DNA of 64,000 bases from Dermanyssus gallinae (taxonomy: Eukaryota; Arthropoda; Arachnida; Mesostigmata; Dermanyssidae). The stretch is from the NCBI GenBank assembly GCA_003439945.1, contig QVRM01002216.1:186001-250000 (forward strand), written 5' to 3'. Both the position numbers and the translations under genes were made by a program. Shown here one piece after another: positions 22,448 to 33,012 of the stretch. A model generated the notes under the pieces. That model saw only the letters and a program-made list of their open reading frames with translations, was not told the DNA's origin and ran no database searches. Within the stretch, counting starts at the first letter, position 1. Every line of letters begins with the position of its first letter.

Positions 22448-22570
22448 TTGCGATTATTATTATTATTCTTGTTATTTATTACGTGTTAGACCAATACAAT
22501 TGTGAGGTGTGAACGTATACCCTAGTCATTTCATGATTTCACCCCAGCGATTATTATTATTATTATTATT
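22448..22570 (-). mobile_element. Retroelement 3' UTR fragment between ATT arrays
   Basis: CAATTGTGAGGTGTGAACGT at 22497-22516 is identical over its full length to the start of the 23.65-kb tail. ATTATTATT arrays lie on both sides (about 22453-22468 and 22551-22571). No coding part is left. A minimal 3'-end copy of the AAT-associated subfamily. Confidence 0.7.
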
Positions 22571-23602
22571 TCATTTATTTAAAATGCACCCTGTTTGGGT
22601 ATGTAAATACAAACATAATATATATGACAAACATGGTAAAAATGGTTTATGAGTATTCTCGCTGAAGCTGAAAAAGCGTTTAATTTAAATTATTATTATT
22701 AGTTATGCTATATTATTGAATTCACAAAGTTAAGCTAGGTCTAGTAGTAGCAGTAGTAATCGTAGTAGTAGTAAATAAACCACGAAGTACAGTGCAAAGC
22801 ATTTCCGTTGGTTTCCATATAAACGTTCCGTATCGCGAGTGGAATCAGTCCAATAAAAAAAGCAGCAGTGCTACCAGTCTATAGATCTCAACCGCTCAAA
22901 TGAAAATGCTTGATCCTCAGTCCAATAAGGTTGCAGTCCAAAGTTTATCATCGGTCGGTTATCGTTATCATCATCATCATCCACATCAACATAAAAAATC
23001 ATCACCACCATCATCATCATCACTATCATAATTCTCGTTTCAATCTCAGGCGTTTTGCTATCACTTTTCAAACCTACAGTATGTACCCAAGTTAACGATT
23101 TATCTGCATTCACTTAGTTGGCTGTCCATACATCCGCGTAAACCTCAATTCGTGCGTAACTACTTTACTATATCGAGTACAACACACCGAAGCCGTAAAC
23201 TTGCGTACAACTTGCATGCATGCAAAGATACAGCATATTCGCTGAAAGTTTTATACGTGCATGTATGTATAGGCATAAGCACATATACGCACAACCACAC
23301 ACACACACACGTAACTAATATTGCCGTCGGTCACGTTCCATGAAGATAGACGTTCCGTGACGATAGACCACTACCGTGCACCGCTAGTAACGCTGTACCG
23401 AACAGCGGAAGAAAGGCAGCGCGCCTCTCGAATTGTATCCTAGTACAAAGAGGCACACATACAACACACGGTCGGACAGGCAGGCAGATAGACAAACAAA
23501 CAGACCATCAGTCAGTTGTTCAGATAACAAACACTAAATACAGTCCTAACAATGCTGAGAAGGTATGGGTCCACTTGATCATATAGCTATTCTTGTCATT
23601 TG
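22571..23602. other. No recognised gene
   Basis: AT-rich DNA with small ATT, GTA, ATC and (CA)n patches. Short ORFs only. Confidence 0.5.
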
Positions 23603-23627
23603 TATTATTATTATTATTATTATTATT
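23603..23627. repeat. (ATT)n at 3' side of retroelement
   Basis: An ATT array followed by TTATTAATATTG, then the element tail. Confidence 0.93.
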
Positions 23628-23639
23628 TATTAATATTGT

Positions 23640-23859
23640 TTAAATGTTGCAATTGTGAGGTGTGAACGTGTACTCCTTGTCTTCTTCTAACTCCTAAATA
23701 TTATTCCATGGAACCGACAATACAGCCGGCGTTTCCTCGGCACACAGCAAGCGACAGCAGTTGCCGTAGAAACTCGCCTTCGCGCCGATTCCCTGTGAGA
23801 TCTGTAATCCGTTGGCCCAGCTCACTGATGAATCTCTTGGTTCCCTTGCTTACCGGGCC

Positions 23860-23860
<1 letters not shown>
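23640..23860 (-). mobile_element. Retroelement fragment inserted in (ATT)n
   Basis: On the minus strand it encodes GPVSKGTKRFISELGQRIT, then NRREGEFLRQLLSLAVCRGN, then IVGSME and TAA at 23703-23701. It is followed by a 3' UTR with CACGTTCACACCTCACAATTG. (ATT)n arrays flank both ends. The coding side is cut exactly at the long ATT array. Because ATT is open in this frame, the apparent ORF runs through the repeat as poly-Ile; that part is not protein sequence of the element. Confidence 0.82.

Positions 23861-23954
<94 letters not shown>
23861..23954. repeat. Long (ATT)n at truncated side of retroelement
   Basis: About 94 bases of pure ATT. Confidence 0.97.
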
Positions 23955-23955
<1 letters not shown>

Positions 23956-24134
23956 GCTAGCGTTGTTTGTGTTGTTAGCCATGAATAATTGCCGCGACCC
24001 AAAACATGATGGTTGATCGCATATTAGCGTGTCTGCAATATCATGCATAAAGACAAACATAGTATTGCTAGAGGGGCTTTGATTTCAAAAATTGCCTACA
24101 GTGAATTGGATGTATCTTAATAAAGATACTACTG

Positions 24135-24135
<1 letters not shown>

Positions 24136-24199
<64 letters not shown>
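24136..24199. repeat. (TA)n near 3' end of retroelement copy
   Basis: A long TA array followed by about 40 bases of unique AT-rich DNA and then the element tail. Confidence 0.95.
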
Positions 24200-24203
<4 letters not shown>

Positions 24204-24244
24204 CATACGATATAACACACATGATTTATTAAGAATGCAAATGA

Positions 24245-24617
24245 AGCTACAATTGTCTCCCGCAAACGTGTGCACTAGGATATTACTCTATCTCGTATAG
24301 AGTGGGTTGGGACCACTTCAGCAGCGTGCCCCGGACGGACGCCGCGTTTCCGCGTTGGACGTCGAGGTCAAGGCGCTGTCTCAAGAAAGCCGCTGATCTC
24401 TTGTCTCCAGTTGCGAGGTTCAGCTGCTCACCGACTCTGTGAAGGAGTTTGCAAGTGAGGTTGCCTGGACCGCCCAAGGTCTCGAACGCTAGCGGTTGAA
24501 ACTCATGTGGGTAACCTATTGAGGCGTATTTTGCGAGCTTCTTCGCCTCGGCTAGATTACCAGCGTGGCCTGCTGAGATCGCCTCGCCACCGACCATTGA
24601 AGGTGCTAATGAGTCGG

Positions 24618-24618
<1 letters not shown>
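24245..24618 (-). mobile_element. Retroelement fragment inserted at (TA)n
   Basis: A minus-oriented copy. The 3' UTR has the block CACACGTTTGCGGGAGACAATTG, shared with 7.9 and 18.1 kb. The coding side is cut precisely at a (TA)n array beginning at 24619. Clean DNA, no internal stop. Confidence 0.85.
24283..24618 (-). pseudogene. Retroelement C-terminal domain (TA-associated form)
   Basis: The open frame from the truncation point reads TDSLAPSMVGG, then a Lys-rich stretch ending AKYAS, then GYPHEFQPLAFETLGGPGN, then FLRQRLDLDVQRGNAAS and the tail KWSQPTLYEIE with TAA. It matches the 7.4-kb copy closely (TDSLAPSM and YPHEF are shared). It starts inside the predicted endonuclease, just after the WDAT motif. 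No stop or frameshift is visible, so the insertion may be fairly recent. Confidence 0.78.

Positions 24619-24645
<27 letters not shown>
24619..24645. repeat. (TA)n at truncated side of retroelement
   Basis: A TA array directly abutting the element's first retained codon. Confidence 0.95.
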
Positions 24646-24649
<4 letters not shown>

Positions 24650-24674
24650 ACTCAGAATGTATAACAACGTTTTT

Positions 24675-24720
24675 CAAAATGAGGTGTGAACAATTGCCTC
24701 CCCAAACTGCATACATCAGC
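24675..24720 (-). mobile_element. Second retroelement 3' UTR scrap
   Basis: CAATTGCCTCCCCAAACTGC resembles the CAATTGTCTCCCGCAAACG tail block, and GAGGTGTGAAC just before it resembles the AAT-subfamily tail. It is probably the remnant of another 3' end next to the same TA array. Confidence 0.4.
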
Positions 24721-25754
24721 TCAACGTCCAAAGGCCAGCCTGGTGTATATATGAGCATATGAGCTAGTGACGTTCGAGAATCAGTTCTCAATCTCTCGAT
24801 AAAGCTCGTTAGGCGTTAGCAACTAAGACAGTAGTAGTCCATCACCCATGGACGAACGGAGAAGCATGTCCATGCATCCATCCATACGTGTCGGCTGGCG
24901 ATCGATAGTTGCCGTACAAAGTGAATAAATGACAATGTTCTGAGGCGACCGCAGGTAGAGCAAAACTGAGACACATACAAACCCCCGCCGGCCAGCCGGA
25001 GACAGCCAGAGGCCGAGCCGGAGACAGTGTTTTGCGAGACGAGTTTTTGGCGCGAGACCCAATCAAGCGAAACACCACATTGCGTCACCAAAGTAGCACA
25101 GCGCTCAGTAATGCAGCACTGACGCTGACTGATCGCGCGCATCAAGCTAACAAGAGCAACACTTGACGCAACACTTTCGCGGGGCGCAAGCAAGATCGAC
25201 CACATCGACACGACAGCCGCTAAATACATCTCTTACATACAAGGGGGCGAAGGAAGATACCGCACGTCGCTTTAACGTCGCGGGTAGCTAGCATTTGGAT
25301 TTCTTCAAATTGGTTGGTAGCCGCAGTAGCGCGACCTTCGTGTGTAGCAAACGATAATAACAGCGACGACGACGACAAGAACAACAACAAATTATACAAA
25401 TATCAGCAAAACTATTAATAAAAACACTAGAATAATAGCACATGCAATCAGATAAGCATTTGAAGCAGCAGCAGCAGCAACAACATTAGCAACACAACAA
25501 CAACGACAATAGTACCAAGTGGCAACAACAAAAACAACAACAGCAAGTGATCACAACAACAACAACAAAAGCCAAAGGAACAACAATCATAGCATACCAG
25601 TAACGGTAACAGGCGCTTCCAGGCGCTATATTCCAAATTCCAGGCGCTATATAAGGCGGCAGACAGTTGCGCCGCCGTTGCGACACTTAGTATTATAGAA
25701 AATGCACCGACATCGACAGAAGACGAAGAGGAGGAGGCGAAGGAGGAGGAGCCA
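24721..25754. other. No supported gene; CAA patches at 25370-25570
   Basis: The GC-rich part (24840-25240) has overlapping ORFs on the minus strand without recognisable domains. Irregular ACAACAACA and GACGACGAC patches follow. Confidence 0.45.
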
Positions 25755-26006
25755 ATGAATGAAAAGAATACGAACAAACGTTCGTATGCATACTATATGC
25801 ATCGAGGCACGCCAGGTTGCCAGTCACCACCATCCATCAGCCGAGAGGCAGCCGAGAACCTGCAATCGAGTATTTACCCCCCTACCCCCTTCCCCCAGCA
25901 CGCAAGCACCGCCTCAACGCCTCACCCCTCATTCCACCCCCACAGCGCCGATGACACAATGATGCTGCAGAGCAACATAACAGTAGCCAACGGCGGCGTG
26001 AAGTGA
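25755..26006 (+). CDS. Possible small ORF or first coding exon, unknown product
   Basis: An ATG-started frame of 83 codons with an in-frame TGA immediately upstream. The sequence is not repeat-driven: it begins MNEKNTNKRSYAYYMHRG, has a Ser/Pro/His-rich middle (YPPTPFPQHASTASTPHP) and ends QSNITVANGGVK. Codons are varied and GC3-leaning. GGC|GTGAAG near the end could be a weak donor, otherwise the frame stops at TGA. No family is recognised. It could be an N-terminal exon of a disordered regulatory protein or a chance ORF. Confidence 0.28.
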   Translation: MNEKNTNKRSYAYYMHRGTPGCQSPPSISREAAENLQSSIYPPTPFPQHASTASTPHPSFHPHSADDTMMLQSNITVANGGVK

Positions 26007-26095
26007 CACCTTCACCGCAGGAGAGTACAATCACCGGCACACGACTCTGGAGTGGCTGGCGACGTTCTGGTGTTACCAGCGCCGTCGTCATCAGC

Positions 26096-26218
26096 AGCAA
26101 CAGCAACAACAACAACCACGGCAACAACAACAATAACAACAACAGCAACAACAACAATAACAACAACAACAGCAACAACAACAATAACAACAACAACGAC
26201 AACAAAAACAACAAGTGC
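26096..26218. repeat. (CAA/CAG)n tract
   Basis: ACAACAACAGCAACAACAATAAC-type units. Poly-Asn, poly-Thr and poly-Leu ORFs in all frames derive from it. Confidence 0.95.
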
Positions 26219-26357
26219 AACAGCCCGGCGCTCTGGCGGGTTGGCGTATTTCTGCGTGGCCGGGAGCGCAGCTTGCGCTTCGGAAGCCACTTAGTCTAGC
26301 GCCGAGGCAAGGAAACGCCCCGCGACACCCCTTTTCTTTCTTAAGTTATCTCTCTCC

Positions 26358-26358
<1 letters not shown>

Positions 26359-26397
<39 letters not shown>

Positions 26398-26404
26398 ATA
26401 TATA
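26359..26404. repeat. (TA)n microsatellite
   Basis: A TA array with a TGTG interruption, followed by a T-run. Confidence 0.95.
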
Positions 26405-27203
26405 ATTTTTTTTTGCATACGCACACTATTTAGGCTGACGCGCAAGCTCTCACATGTAGATAGATATATGCACAAACACGGCGGCAATGAAAGAGGTCGG
26501 CGGTGGCGGTCAGAAGGCGTCAAAAGTGCAGAATAAAGGAGGCGAAAATGATATTGATGATGATGATAATAATAATGATGAAATGCATATCGAAGAACAG
26601 ACATAAACGACGCCCATTTTGAAGTCGAATCGGCCAACTGATATAATAATAATAATAATTATTATTATTATTACTATAACAATCACCACCATTCAGTAGC
26701 AGTAATAGCACGCAAATAGCTACAACGAGAACGACAACAACAACAACAACAACGGCAACAACCATACCAGGGGACAGTCAGTGCTGGCACAATAGGAACA
26801 TGGAAATAACAACAAAAATAACGACGAAAAAGGACGGCAAGAACCACAACAACAAAGACGACAACCGTAGCAACAACAACATCAATACCTACAATAACAA
26901 CAGTGATGCTACAATTAATATCTACGACAACACTAACCGGCAACAATTGCATGCCGAAAGCATTAATCTCATCAGCATCAATAAATCAAGCAATGATAAA
27001 ACTAGCAATGTGCAACTAATGGTGAGCGGCATAGAAGCGGACCGCCTGCAGCCGATTAATAACTCATTCCTTGAGAAGAGAGGCGTCGAGATGATAATAT
27101 CAACGTTAATAGCCGCAGTAGCATCATTAACAAGAAGATTAGCAATAACAACACCAACAATAATAACAAACAAATTATTTTCATAATGAATACTATTAGA
27201 TGA
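26405..27203. other. No supported gene; CAA/AAT/GAT patches
   Basis: GATGATGAT at 26556-26582, AATAATAAT/ATTATT at 26643-26675 and ACAACAAC at 26735-26765. The 128-codon Asn-rich plus ORF at 26800-27186 has no recognisable domain. Confidence 0.45.
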
Positions 27204-27305
27204 GGAGTCCGATGCAATATATTTGCATATTACAATAGTATGTTTGAATTCTATTTATATATCTATATAGTACCATTGTAATTTCCGAAAATATCGCATC
27301 GGACC
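27204..27305. repeat. Foldback with AT-rich core
   Basis: The left arm (27204-27240, with GTCCGATGC...ATTACAATAGTA) pairs with the right arm (27268-27305, with TACCATTGTAAT...GCATCGGAC). Divergence is about 20%. The loop is AT-rich. A (TA)n array follows at 27329-27373. Confidence 0.75.
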
Positions 27306-27324
27306 TTTTTGACAGGACATATTC

Positions 27325-27328
<4 letters not shown>

Positions 27329-27373
<45 letters not shown>
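27329..27373. repeat. (TA)n microsatellite
   Basis: A pure TA array. Confidence 0.95.
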
Positions 27374-27375
<2 letters not shown>

Positions 27376-27454
27376 ATTAATTGGTTTAGCGACATGTATA
27401 CCTATATACACATGTCACCCTTTTATATCAGGAGCGCTTAAAGCAGCAGCATAG

Positions 27455-27637
27455 ACGGACATGTTGAGATAGTTAGGGGTTTCTTAACAGTCCTTGCGGC
27501 AGCATGATGGTGATGTTTATCATCTATTGTCGGTAAGCATCGCTCAAAGAAAATTCGATCAACAACAGGGATTCAACGGCGACACGCCGGTATATGGCAA
27601 ACATGGCTAGCGCACTAGTCCCCTAGACCACATCGTC

Positions 27638-27638
<1 letters not shown>
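27455..27638 (-). mobile_element. SINE-A copy 2
   Basis: A minus-oriented copy. The complement shows GTGGTCTAGGGG (box A-like), TTGTTGATCGAATTTTCTTTG, GATGCTTACCGAC and CTGCCGCAAGGACTGTTA blocks of the family. Box B is altered (GTTGAATCCC). Its head abuts the (TA)n array at 27638. Confidence 0.8.
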
Positions 27639-27701
<63 letters not shown>

Positions 27702-27710
27702 AATAAATAA

Positions 27711-27761
<51 letters not shown>
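27638..27761. repeat. Compound (TA)n-(AAAT)n-(TA)n microsatellite
   Basis: Two long TA arrays separated by CAAATAAATAAATAAA. Confidence 0.95.
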
Positions 27762-27762
<1 letters not shown>

Positions 27763-28270
27763 GACAGCCAGAACCAGCCGTAACAATAATGGCAATGATG
27801 CAAGCAACCACAACGACGGCAACAACATCAACAACAACAACAGTACAAACCCAAATTGGAAAATACCTCCGTACAATCATCTGCTCGATCCTACAACATA
27901 TAAAGAATGACAAACATATATTCCGGATTTCTGCTTTCCCAGAAATGTCTGAAAGCCACCGTCCGAACAACGCCTTTTACTTCGAAAGAAACAGCACACG
28001 TGTATAGAGAGATTCTACACCCTATTGCCTCAGTGCTACTTCGTGGTGTGCAGATAGACTATTATCGCGGTCTCCCGCGTAGGTAGGATCTTTAAATAGT
28101 AGGTTGGGGCCAGGCGCCTGCATTCGTTCTTTATGCGGGCACAACATAGAAGAACTATAAAGACGTGCGTAGCTCCTACTAGGATGATGACTTACTTACC
28201 TGTCTTCGCCCTTCCGGCGAGGGAAGTCATACGACAACTTCTGCTTCAGTGCTGCGCAATCTACTGCATG
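27762..28270. other. No recognised gene
   Basis: Unique DNA with a short CAA patch at 27800-27842. Confidence 0.5.

Positions 28271-28337
<67 letters not shown>
28271..28337. repeat. (TA)n microsatellite
   Basis: About 66 bases of pure TA. Confidence 0.95.
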
Positions 28338-28338
<1 letters not shown>

Positions 28339-29308
28339 TACTTTAATACTTTTACATATACGGCGCACTTACGTATATGTATTTGTACGTAAGAAGTGGC
28401 AAAAACGCTTGTCTCATCTGGCCACCATCTGTTTACAACGAGTGGTGTGTTAACTCTTTAAATGATGTAAGGGTTAATTCATTTGGTCGCAAAATCAAGA
28501 ATATTTACTATCCCGGAATAGTTAGTACATGAATCAAATAAAACATCTGAAAAATAAGCATCATTAAAAACAGAAGCCTCTAATAAATGACTTGCCAATA
28601 ATAACCCACTCCACGAGTGATATATTAAAATATATAGAAGTTTAGATACGATTTTTTTCTTTTTGAGATTTTCTGAATAGTTGTTCATAGTGAAAATGCA
28701 CTGGCAGACACATATCTAGCAAACTAGACGTCAGTTTTTTATTGGCTAACGGTACTTAGCCTTAGTGTACAGAGTATCTCTGGATACTCTTCTTCGTCCA
28801 GGGACAGACAATCGATTCCGCTCTTAAGAAATGCAACGCATCGTGGTCGTCATTATCATCAGTATGAGTGAAGTGACTAAGAAATACCGGCCAGCAGTGA
28901 ATCTAGGGGCGAAATCGATACGACAGAACTGTCGGACATTACGTCTCGAAGAATCAAAGAGAGCTGCTATGGCAGAGACCAGCTCGTATTTCTCTATATA
29001 CGGGAATATATATATATATACAGCAGGAAACACACACATATGTACACATATACAGACGAGTAATAATAAACTCTAGCTCATATTTACCAATGTAAATGAT
29101 ACGGACATACTATATTTCTCCTGTAACTATCTTTACACCAGAGCGCTTGCATACGGCATAGCGTATTGCTCGCTATCTCTCTGTTGCTCGCCAATTGGAA
29201 GTCAATAATATCGGACGATGTCTCTACCGTCGTGTGTTCCCCAAGACGCATTCTCAGATCTAAAGACAGGCATTCTATTCTAGCTAACGGCATGAGTAAC
29301 ACCAACTC
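28338..29308. other. No recognised gene
   Basis: AT-rich unique DNA with short ORFs, none with domain features. Confidence 0.5.
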
Positions 29309-29309
29309 A

Positions 29310-29405
<96 letters not shown>

Positions 29406-29483
29406 TATTATTATTATTTTTATTATTATTTTATTATTATTATTATTACTATTATTATTATCATTATTATTATTATTATCATT
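29309..29483. repeat. Long (ATT)n microsatellite
   Basis: About 175 bases of ATT with occasional ACT, ATC and TTT variants. No retroelement tail was recognised on either side. Confidence 0.97.
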
Positions 29484-30205
29484 ATTATTACTCCAGTATC
29501 TATTCTGCCGTAGTACGTCCTACTATTGATACGATCGTATTCCTACTATGACCATGGTGCGAGTTTTCGATAAATCTAGGTGAGTAATTAGTATATGGAA
29601 GGTATCGTCGATATTTGGCAGAATCTGTCGCCGCACAATCAGTCAACAGCCTAAGCAAGATCTAAATACTCAAAAAGAAGAACTCAGAACAAAACCAACA
29701 ATAATCAAAACAATAACACGACAGTAACAATAGTGATGGTAACAACAATGCCGGCATTATTAACAGCAATAGCAGCAGTCACGGCATCAGTAACAACACA
29801 TACAACAATAAAGTGTACTACTTTTTGAGCTGGCTTATATGTTTGCTTTGCCCTCCATATGCGAGTCCCTCCATATACGAGTATATCGCTTTGCTTTTAT
29901 CTCATCTTCATAGCGTCTTAGTTCCTGGTTCATTCTCTATTTTATTATCTGTATTTGTATCAGTTGTACCTTCGGACATAACAATTGTGGCAAACTCGAT
30001 GAACATGTTAACATTGCAACCAAAAATTTTACCTGGTCGAGCCCAGTTTGCCACAGCGAGAGGTCCCACAACACCAACATTTCGTTACCCCATTCCACAT
30101 CGATAGAGAACCTCTGGCGCGAAGGAATTGGGCGGTCACTCTGTCCCCTGTCCACGGACTTCAACATTTCGCATAGCTTCGTCGATAGTCGTTCACTCAA
30201 AGGGC
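29484..30205. other. No recognised gene
   Basis: A CAA-like patch near 29690-29760, then moderate-GC unique DNA. Confidence 0.5.
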
Positions 30206-30400
30206 CTGGAGCATCTATTCAATGTTTCTAAACTAAAGCTGTGCCATTCTGCACTAGTTCTGCATATTTGCTCTTCTTATTTCGTTTGGCCATTGAGGTG
30301 GAATGATGGCCTGCTCTAGCCGGTCAGTTGAACTTATCACTGAGAGCCAGACTGAGACAGTCACCGTAGCATCCCAGATAAGGAATTGGCCACGTCGGAG
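30206..30400. repeat. Interspersed repeat D, copy 1
   Basis: It shares several blocks with 61.5-61.8 kb in the same order: CACTAGTTCTGCATATTTGCT (here) versus AACTAGTTCTGCATATTTGCT, TGAGGTGGA, GGCCTGCTCT and GTCCCAG/ATCCCAGA. The family type is unknown. This copy lacks the SINE found inside the other one. Confidence 0.65.
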
Positions 30401-30502
30401 AGGCGTAAGATTCCCCATTCCTCCATCGCTCCTACCTAAGCCGATTGACTCTAGACTGCTAGGGTGGCTACCCTAGTGTGTCCTCACTGCTGCCCTCATA
30501 TG

Positions 30503-31029
30503 CTAACGTATCGCTAACGGTCGCATGTTTCGGACGAAGGCGGCGGCGGCCTTCACTAATCTATCTCTCTTACGAGATAGACCACCATGCACAGACGGAT
30601 TCTCCGCACTGCCACAGGTGGGCGTGGACGAAGAATGAATGCCCCAACACGCAAACTTGTGACACAAATCCTTGTGTCCGAGTCGTCCAGTTATGGGCTC
30701 AGTGAAGCGCAAGGTAAATCCTGTGGCCAGCCAGTTGCATGCTTAGCAGAGGTATTCCTGAGAAGAGAGGTCGTTCGGAGGAGTTCCCACGGCGGCTCGC
30801 CATACGAGACTGATGCTGAGTTGGTCGCGCGTAGAAACGAATCCTCCTGTCTGTGTAGCCTCATGCCGAAGCTCATCGAGTCTGCGCATCGACATGATGG
30901 CCGTGTGCGCAAGGTGGCCACGTCTGGCAGACCAAGACGCCCGTCAGCCACAGGTGGTGATAGGCAGTGTTGCCAAGCTGAGTCGTTCAGCCGGACGGAT
31001 TTAGCACGCAGGTTGGTTAAGGTTTCCAA
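30503..31029 (-). pseudogene. Retroelement segment upstream of the endonuclease (frameshifted)
   Basis: On the minus strand, LNDSAWQHCLSPP...DGRLGLPDVATL is followed by LPCASLSP, a stop and LDDSDTRICVTSLRVGA. The neighbouring frame then gives CGSAENPSVHGGLSRKR. This resembles, as I recall it, the segment just before the RPDG endonuclease in the same RT-bearing protein family: a GLGL...L segment, a LDD...R-x-AV-x-LR-x-G segment and a C-x-CG...HGLSC zinc knuckle. At least one frameshift and one stop break it. The relationship to the 7.4-kb family is an inference because the segments do not overlap. Confidence 0.5.
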
Positions 31030-31408
31030 TGTCGCCAGAGCATTGGTGCGGGGGTCAGGCTTTCGTCGGTTTCGTCGAAGCCAAGCTAATCCCTCATCTT
31101 TTAGTGGTCTCTTGTTTCTCTAATCGAATTTCGTTACTAATCATCGTTACCAATCGTAATCGTCGGTGGTGAGATTCACGAACGCATAGGCACGAGGGAG
31201 AGGCGCGGGAGAGGTGACACGTTCAGGCGTCTCACCAGTGAGCAGTTTCAGCCAAACAAAAAAAACCTCAATCGGCGACACGTGTGGACCATAGGTGTTG
31301 TGCGTGTGCGAGCCAGCGGACCCGGGCATGTATCCGACACGCGTAGCGATAGCTGATCTGAACGGACAGCTTACGTGAGTGCCCGGTAAAGCAGGCACGG
31401 CAGAAGGT

Positions 31409-31457
<49 letters not shown>

Positions 31458-32964
31458 ACATATATATGGTTGGCCGACTTGGACTTAGGCACCTTAGACC
31501 ATCGCACGAAAGCAAAGCACGAAGTGTTACCCTCTCGTTTTGTCAAGAAGTAACAAAACCAGGTGTCGGCGGCAACATTTTTGCATCTCGGAACACATTC
31601 ATCCATCTAGCAGACGAACCCCTTTCTTCTGGCTAAACGCTGAACGCATTTTGTAACGAAACCCAGCACGCGAAAAAGCAGCAACAAAAAAAAAAGGAAA
31701 CAATGGAAGCTAGCACGACAACAACACGATTCTAACACGGCTGCTCGTCAAAGGAAACAACACTTTGGCAATGTTAATGGTACTGCTACTGAGCCTTCGA
31801 CTATTACTACTACTACTACTACGAAAACCAGTGCAACTTGCATGGCGTCTGAGTATGACAGTAGCAAACGAATTAACCGAACTACAGATAGCACACGCCA
31901 CAACTGCATTAACTAATGTTTGTAGACAAAAAATGCCACCACCATGCATGGTGAAAGAAAACTGCACTGCTATTCGAATAGAATAGATTGCTCCATAAAC
32001 TAACAATATCAGGTAGGGTGAAAATGATAGTTTAGCCGTCATCATCATCATCATACATGACAGATATAAATCATTATAATAAATAAAAATTGGACACGGA
32101 AAAAAATACGAAAAGAATAATCACCACAGCTACCACATCTGCGTAAAATATAAGTAATATACAAGTCGGTTGCAAACAGGGTTAAGGAACAATCCGCCCG
32201 CTATCAAGTTCGTTACGCATAAGACAATGTAGTGCGCTTAAACTTCCACAGCCGAACTAATCTGTTCTTTAAGACTACTGAGAAGACAAAAACAAAGAAA
32301 ACGTATGTAAACATTTGTGCTAATTAATCCGCTTTGAAACATCGTTGCTGAAGTGACCTATTGTTGTTTTTTAGACAAAGCCGTCTCAATGCATATATAT
32401 AAGTCGAGAATATGTTCTGTTTAAAAACCAGTCTATGGAATCTCTTGAAAATCTTCTATGAAAAGTATTGTTAACGCAAGCAAGTCATATATATATATAT
32501 ATGTATATATAGGAGGCGAGCACTGCCGAGTGTGCAAACGTATTGTAAATGATTAATAAATCATCACAATATTTTCTATATATATGTATATATATATATT
32601 TGACCCGTCGCATTCGAGACGGCACTCTACTTGTCGGCAATACTATATTTCTAGCACAGGAGTATATTGTTATTGCCTTCACCTAAACGGAATTTCCCTT
32701 ACCTTATTGGCTAACTGCGGAGACTCCTGGTAGGTGACCGCGCGAGTTTCGACGGCCTCCATGCCTTCCCTAAAAGAAACAGAGACAACCGAACGGTCAA
32801 GAGTTACACATCGGAAAATCAGTACACAAACGCACACAAATACGTGTGTGTATCTGTATACAAATATCAGTGCAGGCTATATCACAATACCAGATGGAGA
32901 TGCTTTACTATGCAGCTGTACTTTTCTGTCGTGTAAAGTAACAATTTAATTCCAAGAAGGACAG

Positions 32965-33012
<48 letters not shown>

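Noticed and set aside
23708..24060. Poly-Ile ORFs on both strands
   Set aside because: The Ile run is translated (ATT)n. Only the minus-strand segment below 23860 is real element-derived coding sequence.
29166..29513. 115-codon Tyr/Ile-rich ORF
   Set aside because: Translated (ATT)n array with no coding flank.
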